A DNA stretch of 48,570 nt, from assembly GCA_028288675.1 (NCBI GenBank), contig JAQBNG010000125.1, forward strand, positions 1 through 48,570, given 5' to 3'. Source of the DNA: Flavisolibacter sp. Its GTDB lineage: Bacteria; Bacteroidota; Bacteroidia; Chitinophagales; Chitinophagaceae. Below the pieces are notes generated by a model that worked only from the letters and a program-made list of their open reading frames with translations, was not told the origin of the DNA and made no database searches. How positions within the stretch are numbered: the stretch's first letter is position 1; every line of letters starts with the position of its first letter. A program made the translations under genes and the position numbers. Below, piece after piece: positions 25,128 to 33,320 of the stretch.

Positions 25128-26123
25128 ATGAAATTTCGTTTTGAATTCGATATAAAAAAATTGCCCGAGCCAATCACCCATCAGCATAAACTATTGCTCA
25201 TGGGTTCGTGTTTTACTGAAAATATTGGAGAGAGGTTGGAGAAGTACAAGTTCACTACACTTCAGAACCCTAATGGCATTTTGTTTAACCCGGTTAGTGT
25301 TGCCGATGCTATAACAGCATATGTTGAAGCGAAACGATTTTCACACGACGATCTATTTCATTATAACGAAGGCTGGCATAGCTGGAATCACCATAGCCGC
25401 TTTTCAGGAATCACTTCAGAAGAAGCTTTACAAAAAATAAATTCTTCTGTTATGACTGCCCACAACTTTTTAAAAGAAGCGGATTATGTTTTTATCACTT
25501 TAGGTTCTTCCTGGGTTTACACGTTAACGGATAAGGCAACCAAGGGTAAGACCGGGTCGGTTGCAGCTAACAATCATAAAGCACCGGCTGACTGGTTTTG
25601 CAAAAGGTTGATGTCACCCGAAGAAGTTATACAAGTTCTGGACAAGGTCATCCATAGCCTGTTTTTGTTCAATTCAAAAATCAAAATCATTTTCACAATC
25701 AGTCCTGTACGCCATTTACGGGAAGGGGTGGTGGAAAATAACCGCAGCAAGGCAACACTCATTCATGCCGTGCATCATTTGGCAGATAAGTTTGACAAGC
25801 TTTATTATTTCCCCGCGTATGAATTAGTAATTGATGATTTGCGTGATTATCGCTTTTATTCAGAAGACCTGGTGCATCCTAATTATTTCGCCACGCAATA
25901 TGTTTGGGAAAAGTTGGTAGGTTCCTGCATGGATGATAAAACAAGGATATTAATGGAAGAAATACATTCTATTAACCTGGCGTATCAGCATAAGCCATTC
26001 AATTCTTCTTCAGAACAACATAAAAAATTTTTGCAATCACATTACCAAAAGGTAAATGCTCTATATGAGGCCCATCAACATTTGAATTTTGAAAGGGAAC
26101 TTAAATATTTTTCCCAGGAATAA
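25128..26123 (+). CDS. GSCFA domain protein
   Basis: A 331-aa protein of the GSCFA family (SGNH-like fold). The name-giving motif appears as LLMGSCFTENIGERLEKYKF near 22-41. The middle holds DYVFITLGSSWVYTL, and the late block ELVIDDLRDYRFYSEDLVHP contains the Asp/His pair expected for an SGNH-type catalytic site. No signal peptide is seen. The start at 25128 is chosen over a frame extension to 25113. The substrate is unknown; polysaccharide acyl-group metabolism has been suggested for related proteins. Confidence 0.9.
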   Translation: MKFRFEFDIKKLPEPITHQHKLLLMGSCFTENIGERLEKYKFTTLQNPNGILFNPVSVADAITAYVEAKRFSHDDLFHYNEGWHSWNHHSRFSGITSEEALQKINSSVMTAHNFLKEADYVFITLGSSWVYTLTDKATKGKTGSVAANNHKAPADWFCKRLMSPEEVIQVLDKVIHSLFLFNSKIKIIFTISPVRHLREGVVENNRSKATLIHAVHHLADKFDKLYYFPAYELVIDDLRDYRFYSEDLVHPNYFATQYVWEKLVGSCMDDKTRILMEEIHSINLAYQHKPFNSSSEQHKKFLQSHYQKVNALYEAHQHLNFERELKYFSQE

Positions 26124-26162
26124 ATTTTGTCAGGATAGGCCAAGAGTTTATCCGGGTATCTA

Positions 26163-26786
26163 CTAATGTATTCTGTCGCCACGTAATTCTAACCCATTCA
26201 TAACTTCTGCTTCATAAGCCAGCCATTCATTCCAGCGGGCCCGCACTTTTTCTTTATTAATGTAAGTATCAGCTAACTCAATAAATAATGTATAGTGGCC
26301 TGCTTCGCTTTCCATAAAACGACGGTAAAATTTGCGCAGGTACTCATCATTCAATCCTTCGCTTAACCTTTTGAATCGTTCACAACTGCGGGCTTCAATC
26401 ATGGCCATCATTAAAAGTTGATCCAAAAGCCTGCCTTCTTCTGCGCCACCTTTTTGGCAAAACTGTATCAGTGCTACCACGTATTCATCTTTGCGCTGCA
26501 CGCCTAAGCTTAATCCACGTTTATGCAACTCAGCTAATACTAAACGAAAGTGTCCCCATTCCTCGGTAACAATAGGAGCAAGGGCAGTCACTAGTTCTTC
26601 TTTTTGACTATAGCGTTGAATTAGAGACATACAAGTAGCCGCGGCTTTTTGTTCGCAGTAAGCATGGTCGGATAATACATCAGCTAACGAAAGCTGTGCA
26701 AGGTTTACCCAACGTGGATCAGTTGGAAATTGCAAGCCGAGAATAGCTTTGGTGTCAACGGATACTGTGTGTTCATCATGCGTCAT
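26163..26786 (-). CDS. miaE: tRNA-(ms2io6A37) hydroxylase
   Basis: A 207-aa non-haem di-iron monooxygenase that hydroxylates the isopentenyl side chain of ms2i6A37 in tRNA. The ferritin-like four-helix core supplies the ligands: Glu in DHAYCEQKAAA, ExxH in VTEEWGHFRLVL, Glu in MIEARSCERF and ExxH in FMESEAGHYTLF. The length matches the MiaE_2 group. It is a single minus-strand gene between plus-strand neighbours. Its presence implies that miaA and miaB exist elsewhere in the genome. Confidence 0.93.
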   Translation of the reverse strand: MTHDEHTVSVDTKAILGLQFPTDPRWVNLAQLSLADVLSDHAYCEQKAAATCMSLIQRYSQKEELVTALAPIVTEEWGHFRLVLAELHKRGLSLGVQRKDEYVVALIQFCQKGGAEEGRLLDQLLMMAMIEARSCERFKRLSEGLNDEYLRKFYRRFMESEAGHYTLFIELADTYINKEKVRARWNEWLAYEAEVMNGLELRGDRIH

Positions 26787-26884
26787 AAAACAAAAATAAG
26801 AGAAGGTCTGAAATGGTCTGGCTAGTTATTATCCTATCACCGTATAGAAAAACTTAACTACTTCTTAAAGCTATCAATTCCGTA

Positions 26885-26915
26885 TTGGTACAAAACCCAT
26901 TTTCCCTTACCTTCG
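26885..26915 (+). promoter_or_regulatory. rpsO promoter (TTG-N20-TACCTTCG)
   Basis: A -33 TTG at 26885-26887 and a TACCTTCG box at 26908-26915 are separated by 20 nt. Transcription should start near 26922, giving a leader of about 55 nt, long enough for the autogenous S15 control known in other bacteria. Confidence 0.65.
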
Positions 26916-26977
26916 CCGCCAAAATAAGTAAATTAAAAACGGTACCTAATTCGGGTATTAAACAAAAATCGTTAGCG

Positions 26978-27247
26978 ATGTCATTAACAAAAGAAAAAAA
27001 AGCCGGCATTTTTACACAGTTTGGTGGTGCTGCAACTAACACGGGTTCTATTGAAGGACAGATTGCTTTAATTACTGAAAGAATGACTCAAATCTCAGGT
27101 CATCTTCAACAAAACAAAAAAGACTTTTCTACCCATCGTGGTTTAATGCACCTTGTAGGCCAGCGCCGCCGCTTGCTAAACTACCTGCAAAAGCACAACA
27201 TTCAGGGCTACCGCGAACTGATTGAAAAATTGGGCATCAGAAAATAA
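26978..27247 (+). CDS. rpsO: 30S ribosomal protein S15
   Basis: The 89-aa S15 protein binds the central domain of 16S rRNA early in 30S assembly. The family sequence TGSIEGQIALITERMTQISG followed by HLQQNKKDFSTHRGLMHLVG and RRRLLNYLQK is nearly complete. The ATG at 26978 is the true start; the frame is open upstream but lies within the leader and promoter. It is followed by a terminator and then pnp, the classical rpsO-pnp order. Confidence 0.97.
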   Translation: MSLTKEKKAGIFTQFGGAATNTGSIEGQIALITERMTQISGHLQQNKKDFSTHRGLMHLVGQRRRLLNYLQKHNIQGYRELIEKLGIRK

Positions 27248-27266
27248 CTATACTATTTGCCAGAAA

Positions 27267-27292
27267 CCCTTCCAACACCGGAAGGGCTTTTT
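27267..27292 (+). terminator. Terminator between rpsO and pnp
   Basis: CCCTTCC and GGAAGGG surround the loop AACACC and are followed by CTTTTT. It separates rpsO from pnp, whose transcription probably restarts or reads through. Confidence 0.85.
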
Positions 27293-27360
27293 GCTTTACG
27301 TATTGTTGTCTTTGGCAATTTCTTAGAACTACATTTTGTTTGAATGTTTGCGGCTAACAA

Positions 27361-27390
27361 CCTCAAACTCCAAACCTCAAACTCCAAACT
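27361..27390. repeat. 14-bp tandem repeat before pnp (CCTCAAACTCCAAA x2)
   Basis: Two exact copies of CCTCAAACTCCAAA are adjacent at 27361-27374 and 27375-27388, followed 8 nt later by the pnp ATG. The core ACTCCAAAC is shared with the array before pdhA (9787-9818). Confidence 0.75.
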
Positions 27391-27396
27391 TAAAAA

Positions 27397-29730
27397 ATGT
27401 TATCTCAAAAAATAAGCAAAACATTCGACCTTGGCGATGGTCGCGAAGTAACAATTGAAACAGGCCGGCTTGCCCGCCAGGCTGATGGTTCTGTTACAGT
27501 ACGCAGTGGCAACTGTATTATTCTTGCTACAGTTTGCGCTACGGAAAAACCAAAAGAAGGGCAGGACTTTTTTCCTTTGTCGGTAGATTATATGGAGAGA
27601 TTTGCTTCCGCCGGCCGTATTCCTGGGTCTTTCTTTAAAAGAGAAGCCCGTTTAAATGATTACGAGATTTTGACGTCACGTTTGATTGACCGCGCATTAC
27701 GTCCGCTTTTTCCGGAAGATTATTTATGTGAAGTGCAGGTTATTGTTACGCTTATTTCCAGCGACGAGCAAATTATGCCTGATGCAATGGCTTGCCTTGC
27801 AGCTTCTGCGGCCTTGGCCGTCTCTACAATTCCTATCCAGGAAGTTATTTCTGAAGTTCGTGTAAGCCGTGTTGATGGGAAGTTCAAGATTAACCCAACG
27901 CGTTCCGAAATGGAAAGATCAGAACTTGATTTCATCATAGCCGCCACCGAAAAGAATATTATGATGGTGGAGGGTGAAGCGCAGGAATGTAGCGAAGAAG
28001 ATCTTTTGCAAGCCTTGCAAATTGCACATGATGCTATTCGAGTTCAAATAAAAGCACAGGTGGAACTGAGGGAAATGGTTGGCGTTTCTGAAAAACGTGA
28101 CTATCCCAAGCCTGACACTAATGATGCCATCCGTGACCGGGTATATGAAATTGGTACGCCGAAAATGAATGATCTTGCAAGGGCTAATATAAAAAAGGCG
28201 GCCCGCAAAGAAGCATACGATGCCATCAGGGAAGATATTATAGCAACATTGCATAAAGAAGCGAATCTTCCCGAAGAAGAAAAATTGCCAACAGAAACGC
28301 AAAAACTGGTAAAAAAATATTTGTCTGATTTGCAATATGATGTTGTAAGAGACATGATCCTGAACGATAAGATTCGCTTGGACGGAAGAGGCCTCGAGGA
28401 TGTTCGCCCGCTGGATATGGAGATAGATGTATTGCCGACTCCGCATGGTGCTGCTTTGTTCACAAGAGGTGAAACTCAATCTCTTACAACAGTTACTTTA
28501 GGAACTCCGTTAGATGAATTACTTATTGAAAGTGCAGGCAAATCTGTTGATTCTAAATTTTATTTACACTATAATTTCCCTCCGTTTTCAACAGGGGAAG
28601 TTAAGTTCTTAAGAGGTGCAAGCCGCAGAGAAATTGGTCATGGAAAACTAGCCGAACGTTCCCTGAAGCAAATGATGCCTTCGGGAGATTTTGCCTACAC
28701 GGTTCGTGTAGTAAGTGATGTGTTAGAAAGCAATGGCTCATCATCAATGGCTACTGTTTGTGCCGGTTCATTAGCATTAATGGACGCTGGAATTCCTATT
28801 CCAAAACACGTTGCTGGTGTGGCAATGGGATTAATTTCTAAAGAAGGAAAATTCGCTGTGCTTACCGACATACTTGGTGATGAAGATCATCTGGGAGATA
28901 TGGACTTTAAAGTAACGGGAACAAGAGAAGGTATCTGCGGTATTCAAATGGATATCAAAGTAGATGGCCTTCCAATAGAAGTAATGCGCCAGGCTTTGGA
29001 ACAGGCACGTCGCGGACGATTGCATATTCTTGACGCGATGTATAACTGTATTCCTGCTTCTCGGGGAGATGTGAAAGAACATGCTCCAAGAATGGTAAAG
29101 ATTTATATTGATCGTGAATTTATTGGCGCCGTGATAGGGCCAGGTGGTAAGATCATCCAGGAAATTCAGCGTGAAACAGGTACAACTATTAACCTTGAGG
29201 AAAAGAACAACCAGGGAGAGGTTAGCATCTTTGGTAATATTAAAGAGGGAGTTGACAGGGCCCTTGCCTGGGTAAATGGCATTGTTGCTGTTCCTAATGA
29301 AGGTGATGAGTACGAAGCAATTGTAAAATCAATTATGCCTTATGGCGCTTTTGTAGAATTTCTGCCTGGTAAGCAAGGCTTGTTGCATATTTCGGAAGTA
29401 AGCTGGAAGCGTTTAGATACATTGGAAGGAGTATTAACGGAAGGAGAGAAAATTAAGGTGAAGCTCACAGGTACCGATCCTAAAACTGGTAAGTTCAAAT
29501 TATCAAGAAAAGTATTAATGCCTAAGCCTGAGGGAATGACAGAGGATAGAAGGGGAGGAGATGATCGCCAGCGTGATGAAAGGCCACGTTTTGAAAATCG
29601 TCGTGACGATCGCCAACAACGTGATGACCGTCCTCAAGGCGAACGTCCAAAAATTCAGCGCAACACTGACGGTACTGGCAATGCAGAACAAAAACAACAG
29701 GAAAATACTTCCGCTGAGGAAAACCAGTAA
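27397..29730 (+). CDS. pnp: Polyribonucleotide nucleotidyltransferase
   Basis: This phosphorolytic 3'-5' exoribonuclease of mRNA decay has 777 aa. Two RNase PH domains (N-terminal with FFKREARLNDYEIL; second with the active LTDILGDEDHLGDMDFKVTG) flank a helical linker. They are followed by a KH domain (FIGAVIGPGGKIIQEIQRET) and an S1 domain (GDEYEAIVKSIMPYGAFVEF). The C-terminus (about 705-777) is rich in Arg, Asp and Gln, a tail seen in many Bacteroidota RNA-binding proteins. All core motifs are intact. A terminator follows. Confidence 0.97.
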   Translation: MLSQKISKTFDLGDGREVTIETGRLARQADGSVTVRSGNCIILATVCATEKPKEGQDFFPLSVDYMERFASAGRIPGSFFKREARLNDYEILTSRLIDRALRPLFPEDYLCEVQVIVTLISSDEQIMPDAMACLAASAALAVSTIPIQEVISEVRVSRVDGKFKINPTRSEMERSELDFIIAATEKNIMMVEGEAQECSEEDLLQALQIAHDAIRVQIKAQVELREMVGVSEKRDYPKPDTNDAIRDRVYEIGTPKMNDLARANIKKAARKEAYDAIREDIIATLHKEANLPEEEKLPTETQKLVKKYLSDLQYDVVRDMILNDKIRLDGRGLEDVRPLDMEIDVLPTPHGAALFTRGETQSLTTVTLGTPLDELLIESAGKSVDSKFYLHYNFPPFSTGEVKFLRGASRREIGHGKLAERSLKQMMPSGDFAYTVRVVSDVLESNGSSSMATVCAGSLALMDAGIPIPKHVAGVAMGLISKEGKFAVLTDILGDEDHLGDMDFKVTGTREGICGIQMDIKVDGLPIEVMRQALEQARRGRLHILDAMYNCIPASRGDVKEHAPRMVKIYIDREFIGAVIGPGGKIIQEIQRETGTTINLEEKNNQGEVSIFGNIKEGVDRALAWVNGIVAVPNEGDEYEAIVKSIMPYGAFVEFLPGKQGLLHISEVSWKRLDTLEGVLTEGEKIKVKLTGTDPKTGKFKLSRKVLMPKPEGMTEDRRGGDDRQRDERPRFENRRDDRQQRDDRPQGERPKIQRNTDGTGNAEQKQQENTSAEENQ

Positions 29731-29748
29731 TCAAAGTACTTATGAACT

Positions 29749-29777
29749 AAAGGCTGTCGGTGAGACAGCCTTTTTTA
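29749..29777 (+). terminator. Terminator of pnp
   Basis: AAAGGCTGTC and GACAGCCTTT form a 10-bp stem around GGTGA, followed by further T residues, 11 nt before the prmA ATG. Confidence 0.88.
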
Positions 29778-29787
29778 TTTTTATACC

Positions 29788-30594
29788 ATGAAACATATTA
29801 AGATCGAAATCATTGCAAATGAATATCAACAAGAAGAACTAATTGCATTGTTTGATGATCACAGTGCAAACGGTTTTGAACAAACCGATGAAAAGCTGAT
29901 CGCTTATTTTGTTGAAGAAGATTTCATAAAGGATGAAGCGTTGAAAATATTGGAAGGATATCAATATGACATTTCTAAAGTAGAAGAACAAAATTGGAAT
30001 GAAGTCTGGGAGCGAAACTTCCACCCGGTTATAGTGGATGATTTTTGTGCGGTACGAGCCCATTTTCACGAACCAGTTAAAGCAGTTGAACACGAAATCA
30101 TCATCACACCTAAAATGAGTTTTGGTACTGGCCATCATGCTACAACTTATATGATGATAGAACAAATGCGAAGCATTGATTTCCAAAATAAAACTGTATT
30201 TGATTTTGGAACCGGTACTGGTATCTTAGCTATCCTTGCACAAAAGCTAGGCGCAGCAAGTGTTACGGCTATTGATGTTGATGAATGGAGCATAGAGAAT
30301 GCAATAGAAAATCTAGAAAGAAACAATTGCAGCGATATAGATCTCCAGCTGTCTACACTAATTCCTTCGATACAATTTGATATTATTTTAGCTAATATCA
30401 ACCGTAACGTTATTCTTCAATACATGCCCTATTTGAAAGAAACATTGAAGTATGGTAGCTTATTATTGCTTAGCGGCTTATTAGCCGCAGATGAAATTGA
30501 TATTAGTAAAGCCTGTGCATCTCACAATATATCCTTGCAAAAAAAATTGGAGAAAGGTGGATGGATCTCACTCTTGTTTATTAACCGAACATGA
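29788..30594 (+). CDS. prmA: Ribosomal protein L11 methyltransferase
   Basis: A 268-aa AdoMet-dependent enzyme that trimethylates lysines and the N-terminus of L11. The methyltransferase fold is evident from KTVFDFGTGTGILAILAQKL (motif I), VTAIDVDEWSIENAIEN (acidic residue of motif II) and DIILANINRNVI (motif IV, NPP-like). The N-terminal substrate-recognition domain is short, including EEQNWNEVWERNFHPV, typical of PrmA. A terminator lies just upstream, so a separate promoter is implied, though I could not pick one. Confidence 0.93.
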   Translation: MKHIKIEIIANEYQQEELIALFDDHSANGFEQTDEKLIAYFVEEDFIKDEALKILEGYQYDISKVEEQNWNEVWERNFHPVIVDDFCAVRAHFHEPVKAVEHEIIITPKMSFGTGHHATTYMMIEQMRSIDFQNKTVFDFGTGTGILAILAQKLGAASVTAIDVDEWSIENAIENLERNNCSDIDLQLSTLIPSIQFDIILANINRNVILQYMPYLKETLKYGSLLLLSGLLAADEIDISKACASHNISLQKKLEKGGWISLLFINRT

Positions 30595-30612
30595 AGCAAA
30601 GGTTAATTTAAC

Positions 30613-30643
30613 TTGTAGCCCTTGCCTTATTGACTTATCTTCG
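30613..30643 (+). promoter_or_regulatory. plsY promoter (TTG-N20-TATCTTCG)
   Basis: TTG at 30613-30615 and TATCTTCG at 30636-30643 are 20 nt apart, identical in layout to the rpsO promoter. The ATG is 23 nt further on. Confidence 0.6.
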
Positions 30644-30666
30644 CTGTCCAATATTTTGCCAGTACT

Positions 30667-31314
30667 ATGAACGAAGTATTTCTGATTATTATAGCTTATT
30701 TGATTGGAAGTATACCTACTGCAGTTTGGACTAGCAGGTTCTTCTTTGGCATTGATATTCGCGATTTCGGCAGTGGTAACTCAGGGGCTACAAATACTTA
30801 CAGAGTTTTGGGCGCAAAATGGGGAACATTTGTAATGATTGTGGATCTTCTCAAAGCTCTTGTCGCAGTTAAGCTCGCCTTTTTTTTACCTTATCAAAGT
30901 CATAGCGATTTTTATTTAACCAACATTCAGTTAGGTCTTGGTCTTGCCGCTGTTCTGGGTCATATCTTTCCTGTTTGGGCTGACTTTAGAGGTGGTAAAG
31001 GAGTAGCTACATTATTTGGAATGGTACTTGGCATCCAGCCTAATGTTGCTTTTTGTTGCGTTGGTATTTTTGCATTGGTGCTATATCTAACCCGCTGGGT
31101 TTCGTTAAGTTCTATCCTTGCCAGCATTGCTTTTCCTATTTTTATCCTTTTTATTTTTAATGAGCCCGAAAAGCTATATCGTGTGTTTGCCATTACGGTT
31201 GCCCTGATGGTTTTACTTACCCATCAAAAGAACATAGGACGCATACTTAAGGGCAGTGAAACTAAAATGCCTATTTTAAAGCACCGCGACAGAAGAAAAA
31301 ATAAACAAGATTAG
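30667..31314 (+). CDS. plsY: Acyl-phosphate:glycerol-3-phosphate acyltransferase
   Basis: This membrane enzyme transfers an acyl group from acyl-phosphate to glycerol-3-phosphate, the first step of phospholipid synthesis. The 215-aa protein has about five membrane helices and the PlsY motifs: YLIGSIPTAVW at 11-21, GSGNSGATNTYRVLG (glycerol-phosphate binding), GHIFPVWADFRGGKGVAT, and the late LTHQKNIGRILKGSE. Length is normal. The acyl-phosphate-producing partner PlsX is not in the window. Confidence 0.95.
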   Translation: MNEVFLIIIAYLIGSIPTAVWTSRFFFGIDIRDFGSGNSGATNTYRVLGAKWGTFVMIVDLLKALVAVKLAFFLPYQSHSDFYLTNIQLGLGLAAVLGHIFPVWADFRGGKGVATLFGMVLGIQPNVAFCCVGIFALVLYLTRWVSLSSILASIAFPIFILFIFNEPEKLYRVFAITVALMVLLTHQKNIGRILKGSETKMPILKHRDRRKNKQD

Positions 31315-31403
31315 ACCTTACTTACATATCTACCTCTGCCTTTTACATCCCTTTACATTCTTTTGGTATAATCATTGAATTCTTACCCATAAATCTCAAA
31401 AAC

Positions 31404-32219
31404 ATGGTACGAAGAATCATTGCCCTATTTTTTATTGCAGCCGCCTTAGTAGCTTGCTCTACAAACGCCATCACTGGCAGAAATCAACTAAAACTGGTAT
31501 CGGAACAGGAGCTTCAATCAATGGCGACTACGGAATACCAGCAATTTTTAAGCGAGAACAAAGTAGTAAATGCCTCTCAAGACCGCGATGCTGAAATGGT
31601 GCGCCGTATCGGTACCCGTATAGCCAATGGTATTAAACAGTACTTTGCCTCTAAAGGACAAGCCGATGCATTAAAAGGCTATCAATGGCAGTTTAATTTG
31701 ATATCTAATAACGCAGCCAATGCCTGGGCGATGCCTGGTGGTAAAGTAGTTGTTTATACAGGCTTGTTACCTATTACGCAAAATGAAGCTGCGCTTGCGG
31801 CTGTTTTAGGCCATGAGATTGCCCATGCGGTTCTTGCACATGGTAATGAAAGAATGAGCCAGGGCTTGGTGCAACAATTAGGAGGCACTGCCCTTTCTGT
31901 TGCATTAGCTAATAAGCCGGCTGCTACACAAAACATATTTATGCAAGCTTACGGTGTTGGTTCCCAAGTGGGAGCGTTGCTACCTTTTGGACGTAAACAA
32001 GAATTGGAAGCTGACCGTTACGGTTTGATCTTCGCGGCCATTTCAGGGTATAATCCAAGAGAAGCCATTGCACTTTGGCAGCGTATGGAACAAATGAGTG
32101 GTGGTCAAAAGCCCCCTGAGTTTTTAAGTACGCACCCTTCAGAGGGAAGAAGAATTGAACAGCTCCAAAAGTATATGGATGAAGCATTACAATATTATAA
32201 GCCTGTAGGTAGCAAATAA
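31404..32219 (+). CDS. M48 family metallopeptidase lipoprotein
   Basis: A 271-aa zinc protease of the M48 (Oma1/LoiP-like) family. A signal peptide with lipobox ALVAC puts the lipidated Cys at position 18, so it should sit in the periplasmic face of the envelope. The catalytic HExxH is LGHEIAHAVLAHG with His137, Glu138 and His141. The third zinc ligand is the first Glu in QELEADRYGL. The loop FLSTHPSEGRRIE near the end matches the family's STHPs motif. Relatives degrade misfolded envelope proteins. The gene ends in a strong terminator. Confidence 0.93.
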   Translation: MVRRIIALFFIAAALVACSTNAITGRNQLKLVSEQELQSMATTEYQQFLSENKVVNASQDRDAEMVRRIGTRIANGIKQYFASKGQADALKGYQWQFNLISNNAANAWAMPGGKVVVYTGLLPITQNEAALAAVLGHEIAHAVLAHGNERMSQGLVQQLGGTALSVALANKPAATQNIFMQAYGVGSQVGALLPFGRKQELEADRYGLIFAAISGYNPREAIALWQRMEQMSGGQKPPEFLSTHPSEGRRIEQLQKYMDEALQYYKPVGSK

Positions 32220-32239
32220 TACCGGCTTTTAAAACACAA

Positions 32240-32273
32240 AATCCCGCCAAAAGTCAATACTGGCGGGATTTTT
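32240..32273 (+). terminator. Terminator after the M48 protease
   Basis: AATCCCGCCA and TGGCGGGATT form a 10-bp stem around an 11-nt loop, followed by TTTC. Confidence 0.85.
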
Positions 32274-32286
32274 CATTGATAAAAGG

Positions 32287-32317
32287 TTGGAACGGGGCAA
32301 TAAATCCTGTACTTTTG
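32287..32317 (+). promoter_or_regulatory. Promoter TTG-N20-TACTTTTG
   Basis: TTG at 32287-32289 and TACTTTTG (perfect TAnnTTTG) at 32310-32317 are 20 nt apart. It drives the DUF3052-like gene with a leader of about 65 nt. Confidence 0.7.
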
Positions 32318-32388
32318 CAAAACATTTAGCAATAGTAAGTTCTTTGCAACATCTGCTTCTAATTGATTTTTAAACAATAAAACATAGT

Positions 32389-32841
32389 ATGTCCCAAACA
32401 ATCTTAGACAAACTAAATCTTAAAAACGAAAAGAACATTCTAATCCAGGGTCTACCCTCATCCATTGAAAAACAATTTGCCAAGCTTTCCTTCGCTAAAA
32501 ATTTAACACCCTTATTACGTACAAGAAAAATTGATTTCGCCCTGATTTTTGCAGTTAGCGAATCCCAATTGAATGCTATCCTGAGTGATATTATGCCGGC
32601 TCTTAAAGTTGAGTCTAAACTTTGGGTGGCCCATCCGAAAGTTGCATCTAAAATTAGCACCGATTTAAACCGCGACAGCAGTTGGACACGTCTCCACGAT
32701 CTAAACTATGAAACCATTGAGCTTGTTTCCTTGGATCATGTATGGCAGGCGTTCAATTTTAAGAAAGGGGAAGAAGAGATTCTTGAAGAAGTTGTTGAAA
32801 TAAAAGCTGCAAAAAAGAATAGAAAAGCAGTTGCCGCCTAA
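32389..32841 (+). CDS. DUF3052-like protein
   Basis: A 150-aa cytoplasmic protein. The central part, DFALIFAVSESQLNAILSDI then LWVAHPKVASKISTDLN, and the late segment LVSLDHVWQAFNFKK match the DUF3052-type pattern (aspartate-headed strand, LWVxxPK, then xVDxxWSGLKF). The C-terminus is Lys/Glu/Ala-rich. The family has no known function; homologues are widespread in Bacteroidota and Actinobacteria. It has its own promoter and a terminator, so it is a single-gene unit. Confidence 0.8.
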   Translation: MSQTILDKLNLKNEKNILIQGLPSSIEKQFAKLSFAKNLTPLLRTRKIDFALIFAVSESQLNAILSDIMPALKVESKLWVAHPKVASKISTDLNRDSSWTRLHDLNYETIELVSLDHVWQAFNFKKGEEEILEEVVEIKAAKKNRKAVAA

Positions 32842-32861
32842 TTAAACTCCCGGCTATAAAT

Positions 32862-32893
32862 AAAAAATGATCACTTACAAGTGGTCATTTTTT
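32862..32893. terminator. Bidirectional terminator
   Basis: AAAAAATGATCACTT and AAGTGGTCATTTTTT are complementary (one G-T pair), so the hairpin has a T tract on either strand. It can end both the DUF3052-like gene and the convergent small gene that stops at 32907. Confidence 0.85.
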
Positions 32894-32906
32894 ATTTGAA
32901 GATGTT

Positions 32907-33158
32907 TTAGTTGTCAAGATTTGAAAGGAAAAAACCTTCTTTGTGTAGTACCGTTTGAGTGGGAATGGCTGTAAGCAAAGAATCTTTAAGAAGCTTTTCT
33001 ACTAAACGTAATTGTTGCTCACCTTCGCCAGCCTGTGCAATCAGTTTCCAGCTTTCAATTTTCATAAGGGCCCTTAAACTCGTTTTATTAACGTGTCGGT
33101 CTAGCCAGTCGCTTCTTTCAGCAAGATACAACTGGTGATTACGGAAGTAAGCATGCAT
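32907..33158 (-). CDS. Small hypothetical protein (83 aa)
   Basis: I do not recognise this protein. It starts MHAYFRNHQLYLAERSDWLD and is predicted mostly helical, with no signal peptide, membrane segment or cysteine. Support for it being a gene comes from position: it lies alone in a 479-nt gap, in the same direction as the EF-G-like gene, and stops 14 nt before a hairpin that works as a terminator on its strand. About 160 nt separate its start from the end of the EF-G-like gene and hold nothing I can name. Confidence 0.5.
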   Translation of the reverse strand: MHAYFRNHQLYLAERSDWLDRHVNKTSLRALMKIESWKLIAQAGEGEQQLRLVEKLLKDSLLTAIPTQTVLHKEGFFLSNLDN

Positions 33159-33320
33159 AGGTAAAAGATTGTCTTGTGAATGTGAATGGATCTTGTTGGG
33201 GCAAATAAAATAGAAATACTTTAAAAACGCAAGCGGCTACAGATGAATACGCATTAAAGTCGTTCAATACAGAATAATGCCTGACGAATTATCAGGCACC
33301 GTCATTTTGAAAAGAAATTT

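Noticed and set aside
27919-28479. Long antisense open frame (186 codons) inside pnp
   Set aside because: It lies wholly opposite a fully conserved pnp region and has a poor, Phe/Ile/Cys-rich composition; it is a shadow frame.
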